Shown here piece after piece: positions 17,619 through 26,811 of a stretch of 64,000 bases of DNA (positions within the stretch are counted from its first letter, which is position 1; each line of letters starts with the position of its first letter). The notes under the pieces were generated by a model that did not search any database, had not been told where the DNA came from, and saw only the letters and a program-made list of their open reading frames with translations. The stretch is from the NCBI RefSeq assembly GCF_001648175.1, contig NZ_CP015243.1, forward strand, positions 3,720,001 to 3,784,000, read 5' to 3'. The translations under genes were made by a program, and so were the position numbers. The stretch comes from Halotalea alkalilenta (lineage in GTDB: Bacteria; Pseudomonadota; Gammaproteobacteria; Pseudomonadales; Halomonadaceae).

Positions 17619-19841
17619 ATGAAGACCTCGTCACACTCGGCCACGCGTTGCCAACGCCGGCCGGCCAGCCTGCTCGTCTCTCCGCTGGCGATCGCCATAT
17701 CGCTGGCCGCATCGGCGGCCCAGGCACAGACCGCCATCGCACCGCAAAACGAGCACCCGGTCTCGCTGCCGACTCTGGAGGTCAACGCCAAGCGCGCGCC
17801 CTCCGCGGTCGAGCGAACCACCCTGGAACAGAGTACCGTCGCCACGGTCGACGCAGAGAAGCTGGCCAGCACGTTGTCCTACTCGATCGCGGATGCCACC
17901 CGCTACGAACCCGGGGTGCTGGTGACCAACAAAGGACGCTTCGGCCTCGCCGGCTTCAACGTGCGTGGACTGGACGAGAACAGGGTATCGATCGGACTCG
18001 ATGGACTCGAGATGGCGGAGAGCTACGGTCCTACTTCGACCTATCTGAAAAGCAGCCGGGTCAGCGTCGACGTCGAGTCCCTCGCTGGGATCAACGTGAT
18101 CAAGGGCGGCGACGCCGTGGCGGGATCGGGGCTCAGCGGCGTGGTCGACATGCGGCTCAAGGCGCCGGAGGATTTCCTCGCCCCGAGCGGGAACGACAGC
18201 TACGCCAGCTTCAAAGCGGGATATCGCAGCGATCGAAAGGCGTTCTTCGAGAGCACCACCCTAGCGGCGCGTCGAGGCGAGTTCGAATCGCTGCTGGTAC
18301 TGACCAACCGCCACGGCCAAGCCACCAGGAACCATGAAAGCAATGGCAGCGACGACCGCACCAGCGGTGCTTCGCGCACCACCCCGGACCCTGGCGACAT
18401 CGACAACTACGACCTGCTGCTCAAGCTACAGCGGGTGATGGACAACGGCCGCATCGGCATGGTCGCGCAGAAGTATCGCGCCTCCTCGCAGCTGCACGCG
18501 TTCTCCTCGGAGACCTCGAGCTATCGCGACTACTTCACCGATGACTCGCTGACCCGCACTCGCCTCGGCATCTACCAGGACGCGCTGCTCGACACCACGA
18601 TGTTCGACGACGTCCGCTGGCGCCTCGACTGGCAGCGCACCTCGACGATCGACGACAGTTCGTTCACCTACGCCTCCGGCCCCAGTGTCTACGAGCGCAA
18701 GGTCGACCGCGAATACACCCAGAACAGCTGGCAGCTCAAGGCCGACTTCGCCAAGGCGCTGGAGCTCGGCGTGCCGCAGCAGCTCGCCTATGGGGTGGTA
18801 ATCAAGCGCGACGCCTACAACAACCGCAACAGCGACTTCAACCTCGATGCAGGGACCGTGGAGGCCACCCGTTTCTCGCCTCCCGGCACGGCGACCCGCA
18901 TAGGGCTCTACCTGCAGGATCGGCTATCGTTCGCCGATGATCGAGGCTCGCTCACCCCGGCGCTGCGCTTCGACCGCTACTCCTACGACCTGGACAACGA
19001 CGGCCTGACCTCGCAGTCCTACGATGACGCCGAGGATCGCGCGCTCACCGGCCAGATCGGCGGCACCTGGCGATTCACCCCCAACCTCCAGCTGTTCGGC
19101 AAGACCGGCTTCGGCTTCCGCGCGCCCTCCTACGACGAGCTCTACTACGATTATGCCGTCGCCGGACGCCCCTATCGGATCGTCGCCAACCCCGACCTGC
19201 AGCCCGAGTACAGCCGCTTCGTCGAGCTCGGCCTGCGCTTCGACGGTCGCCTGGGCAGCGCGGAAGTGACCAGTTTCTACACCCACTATCGCAACTTCAT
19301 CGAAAGCAACGCCTCGGTCAGCATCGATCCTACCAACTATCCATTGGGTGAATACACCACCCAGAACCTCGATCGTGCTTTGATCCGCGGCTTCGAGGCC
19401 AAGGGCGTGCTCGACCTGGCGCAGGCCTTAGGCTGGGCCCAGGGCCTGTCGCTGCGCGGCGCATTGGCCTACATCGAGGGCAAGAACCTCGAGGATGGCG
19501 GCGCGATCCAATCGGTACCGCCGGTCCAGGGCGTGGTCAGCCTCGGCTACGACGCCCCGAGCCAGCGCTGGGGCAGCGAACTGGCGGCGACCTTCGTCAA
19601 TCACGTCAGCCAGGCCGACGCCGGCGAAAGCCCCTACGCCCCAGGCGCCTACCAGCTCTACGACCTGACCGGCTACCTGCGCGTCGGCGAGCACCTGACC
19701 CTGCGCGGCGGCGTGTTCAACCTCGCCGACAAGCAGTATTGGGTGTGGGACGACGTTCGCGGTCTTGCCACCAGCGCCGGTATCGACCGCTATACCCAGC
19801 CGGGACGCAACTTCGGCGCCAGCGTCGAATACGTGTTCTAG
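17619..19841 (+). CDS. TonB-dependent outer-membrane receptor, haem-type
   Basis: Outer-membrane gated beta-barrel of 740 residues, energised by TonB. A signal peptide ends near AAQAQ (about 36). A TonB-box-like LPTLEV follows at 50-55, then a plug domain (about 65-180, with YEPGVLVTNKG, FNVRGLDENRVSIGLDGLE, INVIKGG and SGVVDMRL). The barrel ends in phenylalanine (VEYVF). The FRAP motif (500-503) and NPDL box (524-527) place it with haem and haemoglobin receptors of the HmuR/HemR type. No histidine lies between FRAP and NPDL or in the plug, unlike classical haem receptors. It is divergent from hmuTUV, and neither tonB nor exbBD is nearby. The ATG gives a proper signal peptide. Confidence 0.85.
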   Translation: MKTSSHSATRCQRRPASLLVSPLAIAISLAASAAQAQTAIAPQNEHPVSLPTLEVNAKRAPSAVERTTLEQSTVATVDAEKLASTLSYSIADATRYEPGVLVTNKGRFGLAGFNVRGLDENRVSIGLDGLEMAESYGPTSTYLKSSRVSVDVESLAGINVIKGGDAVAGSGLSGVVDMRLKAPEDFLAPSGNDSYASFKAGYRSDRKAFFESTTLAARRGEFESLLVLTNRHGQATRNHESNGSDDRTSGASRTTPDPGDIDNYDLLLKLQRVMDNGRIGMVAQKYRASSQLHAFSSETSSYRDYFTDDSLTRTRLGIYQDALLDTTMFDDVRWRLDWQRTSTIDDSSFTYASGPSVYERKVDREYTQNSWQLKADFAKALELGVPQQLAYGVVIKRDAYNNRNSDFNLDAGTVEATRFSPPGTATRIGLYLQDRLSFADDRGSLTPALRFDRYSYDLDNDGLTSQSYDDAEDRALTGQIGGTWRFTPNLQLFGKTGFGFRAPSYDELYYDYAVAGRPYRIVANPDLQPEYSRFVELGLRFDGRLGSAEVTSFYTHYRNFIESNASVSIDPTNYPLGEYTTQNLDRALIRGFEAKGVLDLAQALGWAQGLSLRGALAYIEGKNLEDGGAIQSVPPVQGVVSLGYDAPSQRWGSELAATFVNHVSQADAGESPYAPGAYQLYDLTGYLRVGEHLTLRGGVFNLADKQYWVWDDVRGLATSAGIDRYTQPGRNFGASVEYVF

Positions 19842-19852
19842 GGCCTGAAACG

Positions 19853-19882
19853 CACACGCCCCCGCGATTGCGGGGGCGTGTG
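19853..19882. terminator. Bidirectional terminator between receptor and ilvD
   Basis: A perfect 13-base GC-rich stem (19853-19865 with 19870-19882) and a GATT loop lie 11 bases after the receptor stop and 26 bases after the ilvD stop. The two genes converge here. The minus-strand side is followed by CGTTTC, a weak T-run. Confidence 0.75.
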
Positions 19883-19908
19883 TCAGAAGGGCAAGCGATA
19901 ACGCGGGA

Positions 19909-21759
19909 TCAGCGACCCTCGAGCTTGGCCAGGTCCCGCACCGCGCCGCGGTCGGCAGAGGTGGCGAGCATCGCATAGGCCTTGAGCGCGGCGCTGACCC
20001 GACGGACACGCTCGATCGAGGGCTTCCACGCTTTGTCACCGCGCGCCTCCATCGCCTCCCGGCGACGAGCCAGCTCGGCGGGTTCGAGCAGCACGTCGAT
20101 ACGCCGGCTGGGGATGTCGATACGGATCAGATCACCCTGCTCGACCAGCCCGATCGCACCGCCCGCCGCGGCCTCGGGGGAGACGTGGCCAATCGAGAGC
20201 CCCGAGGTACCACCGGAGAAACGCCCGTCGGTGAGCAGAGCGCAGGCCTTGCCGAGCCCTTTGGACTTGAGATACGAGGTCGGGTAGAGCATCTCCTGCA
20301 TACCCGGCCCTCCCTTCGGTCCCTCATAGCGGATCACCACCACTTCACCCGCCTTCACCTTGCCACTGAGCACGTGCTCGACCGCCTGGTCCTGGGACTC
20401 GACCACATGGGCCGGGCCCTCGAACACCAGGATCGAGTCGTCGACCCCTGCGGTCTTCACCACGCAGCCGCTCTCGGCGATGTTGCCGAACAGCACCGCG
20501 AGGCCGCCTTCGGGAGAGAAGGCGTGCTCGAGATCGCGGATGCAGCCCTGGGCACGGTCACCGTCGAGGCTCGGCCAGCGCGCACTCTGCGAGAACGCTT
20601 GCTGGGTACGCACGCCCCCGGGGCCGGCCTTGAAGAACTCGACCACCTCGGGCGAGGGGCTGCGCATGATGTCCCACTCGTCGAGCGCAGCGGCAAGGCT
20701 CGGGGCATGCACGGTCGGCAGGCTGGTATTGAGCACCCCGGCGCGATCGAGCTCACCGAGGATCCCCATGATCCCACCGGCGCGGTGGCAATCCTCGATG
20801 TGGTACTTCTGGGTGTTCGGTGCCAGCTTACAGAGCTGTGGCACTTCTCGGGAGAGCTTGTCGATGTCGGCCATGGTGAAGTCGACCTCGCCTTCCTGGG
20901 CCGCGGCGAGCAGGTGCAGGATGGTGTTGGTCGAACCGCCCATCGCGATGTCGAGGGTCATGGCGTTCTTGAACGCATCGCGCGAGCCGATCGAGCGCGG
21001 CAGCACCGAGGCGTCGTCCTGCTCGTAGTAGCGCCGCGCCAGCTCGACGATGGTGTGGCCGGCGCGCTCGAACAAGCGCTTGCGATCGGTATGGGTGGCG
21101 AGCACCGTGCCGTTGCCCGGCAGCGCCAGGCCGAGCGCCTCGGTGAGGCAGTTCATCGAGTTGGCGGTGAACATCCCCGAGCAGCTGCCGCAGGTCGGGC
21201 AGGCGCTGCGCTCGACCTCGGCCAGGGTCTCGTCGTCGACGCTGTCGTCGGCGGCCATCACCATCGCATCGACCAGGTCGAGGCCGTGGTTGAGCAGCTT
21301 GGTCTTGCCCGCCTCCATCGGCCCGCCGGAAACGAAGACCACCGGGATGTTGAGCCGCATCGCCGCCATCAGCATGCCGGGGGTGATCTTGTCGCAGTTG
21401 GAGATGCACACCAAGGCATCGGCACAGTGCGCATTGACCATGTACTCGACCGAATCGGCGATGATGTCGCGCGAGGGCAGCGAGTAGAGCATCCCGTCGT
21501 GGCCCATGGCGATGCCATCGTCGACCGCGATGGTATTGAACTCCTTGGCCACCCCGCCGGCACGCTCGATCTCGCGAGCGACCAGCTGTCCCATGTCTTT
21601 CAAGTGGACATGGCCGGGAACGAACTGGGTGAAGGAGTTGGCCACCGCGACGATCGGCTTTTCGAAATCGCCGTCCTGCATGCCGGTGGCGCGCCACAGG
21701 GCGCGCGCGCCGGCCATGTTGCGGCCCGCGGTGGTGGTACGGGAACGGTATGTGGGCAT
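19909..21759 (-). CDS. ilvD: Dihydroxy-acid dehydratase
   Basis: Dehydrates dihydroxy-isovalerate and dihydroxy-methylvalerate in valine, leucine and isoleucine synthesis, using an iron-sulfur cluster. The 616 residues match E. coli IlvD. Cluster-ligand regions are [13 protein letters not shown] (118-130) and [19 protein letters not shown] (185-203). The N-terminus [27 protein letters not shown] is strongly conserved, as is the C-terminal [27 protein letters not shown] lies just upstream of the ATG. It stands alone on the minus strand between haem uptake and the amino-acid ABC genes. ilvB, ilvC and ilvE are not in the window. Confidence 0.97.
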   Translation of the reverse strand: MPTYRSRTTTAGRNMAGARALWRATGMQDGDFEKPIVAVANSFTQFVPGHVHLKDMGQLVAREIERAGGVAKEFNTIAVDDGIAMGHDGMLYSLPSRDIIADSVEYMVNAHCADALVCISNCDKITPGMLMAAMRLNIPVVFVSGGPMEAGKTKLLNHGLDLVDAMVMAADDSVDDETLAEVERSACPTCGSCSGMFTANSMNCLTEALGLALPGNGTVLATHTDRKRLFERAGHTIVELARRYYEQDDASVLPRSIGSRDAFKNAMTLDIAMGGSTNTILHLLAAAQEGEVDFTMADIDKLSREVPQLCKLAPNTQKYHIEDCHRAGGIMGILGELDRAGVLNTSLPTVHAPSLAAALDEWDIMRSPSPEVVEFFKAGPGGVRTQQAFSQSARWPSLDGDRAQGCIRDLEHAFSPEGGLAVLFGNIAESGCVVKTAGVDDSILVFEGPAHVVESQDQAVEHVLSGKVKAGEVVVIRYEGPKGGPGMQEMLYPTSYLKSKGLGKACALLTDGRFSGGTSGLSIGHVSPEAAAGGAIGLVEQGDLIRIDIPSRRIDVLLEPAELARRREAMEARGDKAWKPSIERVRRVSAALKAYAMLATSADRGAVRDLAKLEGR

Positions 21760-22102
21760 GGAGCCTCCTCGTCACGTAGCTATGGATCGAGCGGATGGGT
21801 CGCGACCCGCATCTGGTCGTCGCAGCACACCATTCGATCGAGCGCCGGCGGAACGGCCGTGTTCGCCTTCGTTCCGGTGAGAAAAGAAGCTCAGCCTCGC
21901 CAACGCCAAGCCTTCCTCGCGGCGCGAGGAGGGAGCAAAGACGCCGCCGCGACGCCGCTCTCGTGAAGCGGCGTCGCGGCGTGGGCGGGACTGGGAGCGC
22001 CCCGTGACGGTCGGCACGGGACGTCGAGCGATACGCCAAGCGGAAATTGACCCTCATCTTGCCACAGTGGGGGCATCTCGCGCCATGCGCGCAAACCGCT
22101 CG
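21760..22102. other. Intergenic region with inverted repeats
   Basis: About 340 bases between ilvD and the ABC ATPase gene, both on the minus strand. It holds a perfect 15-base stem (21945-21959 with 21967-21981, seven-base loop), placed to end the ABC operon though without a T-run. A weaker hairpin lies at about 21911-21933. The part nearest ilvD should contain its promoter. No open frame here has a plausible start and family-like sequence. Confidence 0.5.
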
Positions 22103-22861
22103 CTAGCGGTGAGTGGCGAGGAAGCGCTGCACCCGCTCGCTCTCGGGAGCAGTGAAGAAACGCTCGGGAGGCGCGCGCTCGATCAGCTTGCCCTTGTCGA
22201 GGAACACCACCTGGTCGGAGACCGCGCGGGCGAACTCCATCTCATGGGTGACCACCACCATGGTGTAGCCGTCCAAGGAGAGCGCGCGCATCACCGCCAG
22301 CACCTCGCCGACCAGTTCCGGGTCGAGCGCCGAGGTCGGCTCGTCGAACAGCAGCACCTCCGGCGCCATCGCCAAGGCGCGCGCGATCGCCACCCGCTGC
22401 TTCTGCCCGCCGGAAAGGGTGTAGGGGAAGGCATCGCGCTTATGCCCCATGCCGACCTTGTCGAGCAGCGCCAGCGCTTCCTCCACCGCACGGCTGCGCG
22501 GAATCCGCTTGACGTGCACCGGTGCCTCGATGACGTTCTGCAGCACGGTCAGGTGTGGCCATAGATTGAAACTCTGGAACACCATCCCGGTGCGCGCGCG
22601 CAGGCTGGCCAATGCGCGAACCGACATCTGCTTGCCATGGGCATCGACACCGATGTGCTCGCCGTTGATTTTGACCGTGCCGCGATCCGGCTGCTCGAGC
22701 CAATTGATGCAACGCAGCATGGTCGACTTGCCCGAGCCGGACGCCCCAAGCACGCTGACTACCTCGCCACGCGAGACGTCGAGATGGATATCGCGCAGCA
22801 CTTCCACCCCGTTGAAACTCTTCGACACGCCCTCGAGGCTGACGACGGGAACCTCAGACAT
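22103..22861 (-). CDS. Polar amino-acid ABC transporter, ATP-binding protein
   Basis: ATPase of the PAAT family, 252 residues. Walker A is GASGSGKS near 39-46, the Q-loop MVFQSFNLWPHLTVLQNV, the signature LSGGQKQR, Walker B VLLFDEPTSALDPE, and the switch histidine is in VVVTHEM. The run PTSALDPELVGEVL is typical of GlnQ/HisP-type ATPases. Its start overlaps the upstream permease gene by eight bases. With two permeases and a binding protein it forms a complete importer, the substrate of which is not visible from the ATPase. It is the last gene of the operon. Confidence 0.93.
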   Translation of the reverse strand: MSEVPVVSLEGVSKSFNGVEVLRDIHLDVSRGEVVSVLGASGSGKSTMLRCINWLEQPDRGTVKINGEHIGVDAHGKQMSVRALASLRARTGMVFQSFNLWPHLTVLQNVIEAPVHVKRIPRSRAVEEALALLDKVGMGHKRDAFPYTLSGGQKQRVAIARALAMAPEVLLFDEPTSALDPELVGEVLAVMRALSLDGYTMVVVTHEMEFARAVSDQVVFLDKGKLIERAPPERFFTAPESERVQRFLATHR

Positions 22862-23519
22862 GATCGAATCCTCGCTTGCGGCCGAACCTGCCGGCCCATT
22901 TGACCAACAGTTCGATGACGATACTGACCATCCAGTAAAGCCCGATCACGGCGACGAACGCCTCCATCGGAATGAAATAGGTCGCCTGGATCGAATTGGC
23001 TGCCGCCGTCAGCTCGTTGACCGTGATGATGGTCAGGAATGCGGTGTCCTTGAGGCAATAGATCAGCTGGTTGCCAATCAGCGGCCGGACCCGGATCAAA
23101 AGCTGCGGCAGCAGGATACGACGGAACAGGGTGAAGCCATGGAAGCCACAGGCCCGCGCCGCCTCCACGCCACCCGCCGGCATCACCAACCGCGCACCGC
23201 GCAGCATCTCGGCAAAATAGGCGCCGTGGTAGATCACCAGTGCGATCAGGCCCGCGGTCCAGGCGTCGAGCCGCACCCCGAGGCTTGGCAAGCCGTAGTA
23301 AAGCAGGTAGGCGAAGATCAGAAACGGCAGCGTACGCATCAAGTCGATCGCCACCCGCAGCGCCCGGCGCAGCCATGGGCCGGCCTGCTCGAGCAGGTAG
23401 ACCACCAGGCAGCCGAGCAGGAAGGCGAGCACGCTGCCAATCAGGAATATCTCGATCGTGGTAAACAAACCTGAGATCAGACTGTCTCGGGCTTCCCAGA
23501 CGATTTGCCAATTTTCCAT
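22854..23519 (-). CDS. Polar amino-acid ABC transporter, permease 2
   Basis: Inner-membrane permease of the HisMQ type, 221 residues with about five hydrophobic segments. The N-terminal part GLFTTIEIFLIGSVLAFLLG matches the family pattern of the first membrane segment, and the EAA loop VEAARACGFHGFTLFRRILLPQ (about 118-139) contacts the ATPase. FLIFAYLLYYGLPSLG is the segment after the conserved R-T-P-L/P motif (RTLPFLIF). It pairs with the permease encoded 10 bases upstream, the usual heterodimer of polar amino-acid importers. Confidence 0.91.
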   Translation of the reverse strand: MENWQIVWEARDSLISGLFTTIEIFLIGSVLAFLLGCLVVYLLEQAGPWLRRALRVAIDLMRTLPFLIFAYLLYYGLPSLGVRLDAWTAGLIALVIYHGAYFAEMLRGARLVMPAGGVEAARACGFHGFTLFRRILLPQLLIRVRPLIGNQLIYCLKDTAFLTIITVNELTAAANSIQATYFIPMEAFVAVIGLYWMVSIVIELLVKWAGRFGRKRGFDHV

Positions 23520-23529
23520 CGGATTTTCC

Positions 23530-24171
23530 TCAGACCGCTAGCCGGTGAGCACGCCGCTCGGCAAGCGCCTGCAGCTGGATCAGGGCGTAGATCACCACCA
23601 TGTAGAGCACGGCGGCAGCGAGGATAGGCGGCAGCGGCTCGTAGGTGACCGCAGAGATCCGATTGGTCACGCGGGTCAGGTCGACGATACCGATCACCGC
23701 GATCGCCGGGCTCCCCTTAATCAGAAACGACATCTCGTTGACCAGCCCAGGGAGGCTCACGGTGATCATCTGCGGCAGCATGATCCGGCGAAAACAAAGC
23801 CACGGCGTCATCCCGCAGGCCATCGCCGCCTCGCGCTGCTCCTTGGAGAACGACAAAAAGGCGCTGCGCCAGATTTCAGCGTTGAATGCAGCGGTGTTGA
23901 GCGTCAGGGCGAGGATCGCGGCCAGGTTGCGATTCATCACGATGCCGAAGGTCGGCGCGACGAGGAAGATGAACAGCACCAGCGTGACCAGAGGTGTCGC
24001 CCGCGCGATGCTGACGTAGAGCACCAGCAGTTGATCGACGAATGGAATCCTCAGCATCCGTACCAGGGCGATACCAAGGCCCAGGACTACCCCAATGGCA
24101 ATCGAGACGGCCGAGATCCATACCGTGGTCCACGCCCCTTCGAGCAACAGCAGCCAGGTTTGCGAATTCAA
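23530..24171 (-). CDS. Polar amino-acid ABC transporter, permease 1
   Basis: Second HisMQ-type permease, 213 residues, about five membrane segments. It shows EGAWTTVWISAVSIAIGVVLG at the N-terminus, ARATPLVTLVLFIFLVAP (the R-x-T-P-L motif), NTAAFNAEIWRSAFLSFSKEQREAAMACGMTPWLCFRRIMLPQM with the EAA loop, and a basic C-terminal end. It is encoded 82 bases after the binding-protein gene and 10 bases before permease 2, in one operon with them. Confidence 0.91.
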   Translation of the reverse strand: MNSQTWLLLLEGAWTTVWISAVSIAIGVVLGLGIALVRMLRIPFVDQLLVLYVSIARATPLVTLVLFIFLVAPTFGIVMNRNLAAILALTLNTAAFNAEIWRSAFLSFSKEQREAAMACGMTPWLCFRRIMLPQMITVSLPGLVNEMSFLIKGSPAIAVIGIVDLTRVTNRISAVTYEPLPPILAAAVLYMVVIYALIQLQALAERRAHRLAV

Positions 24172-24253
24172 AGACGACTCCTCGAACCGCGCAAGGCGCG
24201 GCGAAGCGGCTGGATTTCAATCCGCGGCGGCCATCGCCGCCGCGACGACGGGA

Positions 24254-25132
24254 CTACTCTTCGAGGCCGGCCAACTCGCGGAACTGATCCGCCGTGGTGA
24301 TCGGCTCGGTGGGCAGGTCGTCGAACGATTCGCCAAACCACTTCTCTTGCAGCTCGGCCAGGCGGCCGCTCTCGCGCAGGTGATCGAGGAACTCGGTGAG
24401 GAAGGCAAGCAGTTCAGGGCTCGTCTTCGGCACCGGCCAGCCAACGAAGCCGCCGCCCGAAACCGCCTGGCCGCGCTCGAAGACGTCCGGCCGGGTACTC
24501 ACCAGATTGTTGACCGGCACGATCGAATCGATCACGTAGTCGAGCCGCCCATTGGCGAGATCGGCATAGGCCTCGGGGTAGGACTGGTACTGCACCACTT
24601 CTCCGAGCTCGCCACCTGAAGCCTCGAGCATCGTTTCGAGCTCGGGAAGTCGGGCGAGCAGCGCACTGCCTGCCTGGACGCCGACGGTCCTGCCGCTGAG
24701 CTCGGCAACCGAGTTGATCCTGTCATCGCCCTTGCGCTTGACGTAGAAGTGCTGGGCCGAGGCGATCGGCGGGGCGAAATTGAGCGCACGGAGCCGATCG
24801 ACGGTCAACGACGCACCGGTGATCGCCGCGTCGTACTGGCGATTGGCCACCGAGGCGAGCAGCCCGGTCCAGGGCAGGATATCCTGGCGAACATCGAACG
24901 ACGCATACTGCCTCAGCTCGTCGATCACATCCTTGTTGAAGCCATCGGGCTGGCCATTGTTCATGAAGTTGAACGGTGCGTAGTCATCCTCGGTGGCCAC
25001 GCTCATGTAGCCTCGCGACTCGATCTCATCGAGATCGGCGGCCTGGGCCAGCGGGGCCGCGAGCATTCCGAGAGTGGTCAGCATCAGCGCGGTGGCGGTG
25101 AACAAGCGGGAGAAAGGGGCAGGGGCATGCAT
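24254..25132 (-). CDS. Amino-acid ABC transporter, periplasmic binding protein
   Basis: Family 3 solute-binding protein of 292 residues that delivers ligand to the two permeases. A signal peptide (MHAPAPFSRLFTATALMLTTLGMLAAPLAQA) is cleaved after about residue 31. The mature protein begins ADLDEIESRGYMSVATEDDYAPFNFMNNGQPDGFNKDVIDEL, the standard family 3 opening with the ligand-site aromatic in APFNF, and ends with EKWFGESF. ELSGRTVGVQAGSA is the second-lobe phosphate-like loop. The ligand is not deducible by eye; a polar or omega-amino acid is likely from the neighbouring MocR regulator and aminotransferase. It is first in the operon, divergent from the regulator gene. Confidence 0.9.
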   Translation of the reverse strand: MHAPAPFSRLFTATALMLTTLGMLAAPLAQAADLDEIESRGYMSVATEDDYAPFNFMNNGQPDGFNKDVIDELRQYASFDVRQDILPWTGLLASVANRQYDAAITGASLTVDRLRALNFAPPIASAQHFYVKRKGDDRINSVAELSGRTVGVQAGSALLARLPELETMLEASGGELGEVVQYQSYPEAYADLANGRLDYVIDSIVPVNNLVSTRPDVFERGQAVSGGGFVGWPVPKTSPELLAFLTEFLDHLRESGRLAELQEKWFGESFDDLPTEPITTADQFRELAGLEE

Positions 25133-25255
25133 ACGTCAGCTCTCCAAGGCGTTTCGTTATCGTTGTAGTCGATCAGTCGTTAGGGCGAATCGCCTTGGCC
25201 CTACCCTAGTGAATCGCCTCGACGGAGCCATAGAGCCAGTTGGCGGGATTGCTTG

Positions 25256-25275
25256 TGTCAGATGGGCGTCTGACA
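25256..25275. promoter_or_regulatory. Candidate operator for the MocR-type regulator
   Basis: TGTCAGA and TCTGACA form a perfect 7-base dyad separated by six bases. It lies in the 190-base divergent region between the binding-protein gene and the regulator gene, 49 bases before the regulator start. The position suits both autoregulation and control of the importer, but no protein-binding evidence exists. Confidence 0.45.
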
Positions 25276-25323
25276 AGGCACGGATCTTGCAAGCCAATGA
25301 CGTGGGAACCGATGGAGCATGAG

Positions 25324-26790
25324 ATGATAGAGCGCTACTTCCAGCTGGAATCAGACCAGCGCGGCAGCCTACAGGAGAAGATACGCAAGGCGCTGCTCGA
25401 TGCCATCTGCACCGGCACGCTGCCGGTCAACGAAGCGCTGCCCTCGTGTCGCCGGCTGTCCCACCAGCTCGGGGTCTCACGCAACACCGTGGCGCTGGTC
25501 TATGAAAGCCTGGTCGAAGACGGCTATCTGATCAGCCGGCCGCGCAGCGGCTACTATCTCCACGAGTCCTACCATGCGCCTCCGTTCGCCGGCGAATCAT
25601 CGACGCGGCTCGACGAGCCAGAGCATGCACCGAATTGGCACCGTCGTTTTTCTCATCGACCCAGCCATTTCGAAGGCGTGCTGCGTCCAAGCAACTGGAT
25701 GGACTATCGCTACCCGTTCATCTACGGCCAGCGCGATGCCCAGCGCTTCCCGCTCGGTCAGTGGCGCGAAGCCAGCAGGCAGCTGCTCGAGGAGCGCCGC
25801 GACCGCCAGTGGCTCAACGATCGCTACGACCAGGATGACCCGGCGCTGATCGAGCAGCTGCGCACCCGGGTGCTGCCAAAGCGCGGCATCCTCGCCGATG
25901 CGGATGAAATCCTGATCACCCTCGGCTCGCAGAATGCGCTGTTCCTGGTCACCCAGCTGCTGTTCACCGGCGCGACCCGCGTCGCGATGGAGAATCCCGG
26001 CTACCGCGAAGCAGCCAGCGTCTTCGCCCGTCAGGGCGCGCAGCTGGTAGGCTGCCCGGTCGATGCCGAAGGGCTCACCCTCGAAGCTGCGACCCACGAC
26101 TGCGACTATCTCTACGTCACCCCCAGCCACCAAGTGCCGAGCGGCGTACCGATGAGCCGCGCTCGGCGCAGGGCACTGCTGGACCAAGCGGTGCAGCGCG
26201 ACCAGATCGTGATCGAAGACGACTACGACGCCGAGACCAACGTCGAGCGCGATGCATTGCCGGCGCTGAAGAGCGATCAACGCGGCCATCGGGTGATCTA
26301 CCTGAGCAGCTTTTCTAAGTCGCTCTCCGCCGGCCTGCGCCTGGGCTACCTGGTCGCCGACGCGGAGCTGATCTTCGAACTGCGCGCGCTGCGCCGGCTG
26401 ATGTACCGCCACCCGCCATCGAGCCTGCAGCGCCAGCTCGCCCAGTTCCTCGCCCAGGGCCACTACGATCGCGCCCTGCGCCTGCAGCAGCAGAGCTCGC
26501 GCCAGCGCTGGGAGCTGCTCGATGGGGCGCTGCGCCGCCACCTGCCGGACTGCCGGCGGATCAGCGGCGACCACGCCAGCGCCTTCTGGATCGCCACGCC
26601 CGAAGCCTGCGATACCCAGCGTCTGGCGTGGCGCGCATCGCAGAGCGGCATACTGATCGAACCGGGCTTCCAGCACTTCTTCGACCAGGTCCCGCCGCGC
26701 AACTTCATGCGCCTGGGCTTCGACGCGATCGACGTCGAACGAATCGAGCCCGGGATCGAGCTGCTGTCGCGGATTTTCAGCGGAGAGTGA
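25324..26790 (+). CDS. MocR/PdxR-type PLP-dependent transcriptional regulator
   Basis: A 488-residue fusion of a GntR-type winged helix (about 1-80: SLQEKIRKALLDAICTGTLPVNEALPSCRRLSHQLGVSRNTVALVYESLVEDGYL) to a fold type I aminotransferase-like domain. The PLP lysine is in LSSFSKSLSAGLRLGY and the aspartate in VIEDDYDAE. Such proteins sense an amine or amino acid through PLP and usually control adjacent uptake or catabolic genes. The ATG at 25324 was chosen because GGAG lies seven bases before it; ATG 25312 is the alternative. The gene is divergent from the ABC operon and ends 21 bases from the convergent aminotransferase gene, so those two units are the likely targets. Confidence 0.9.
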   Translation: MIERYFQLESDQRGSLQEKIRKALLDAICTGTLPVNEALPSCRRLSHQLGVSRNTVALVYESLVEDGYLISRPRSGYYLHESYHAPPFAGESSTRLDEPEHAPNWHRRFSHRPSHFEGVLRPSNWMDYRYPFIYGQRDAQRFPLGQWREASRQLLEERRDRQWLNDRYDQDDPALIEQLRTRVLPKRGILADADEILITLGSQNALFLVTQLLFTGATRVAMENPGYREAASVFARQGAQLVGCPVDAEGLTLEAATHDCDYLYVTPSHQVPSGVPMSRARRRALLDQAVQRDQIVIEDDYDAETNVERDALPALKSDQRGHRVIYLSSFSKSLSAGLRLGYLVADAELIFELRALRRLMYRHPPSSLQRQLAQFLAQGHYDRALRLQQQSSRQRWELLDGALRRHLPDCRRISGDHASAFWIATPEACDTQRLAWRASQSGILIEPGFQHFFDQVPPRNFMRLGFDAIDVERIEPGIELLSRIFSGE

Positions 26791-26811
26791 ACCACCCGCC
26801 CGCACCCGAGA

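Noticed and set aside
20185..21966. Long plus-strand open frame opposite ilvD
   Set aside because: Complementary to a strongly conserved dehydratase gene. The translation shows only histidine- and arginine-rich shadow sequence.
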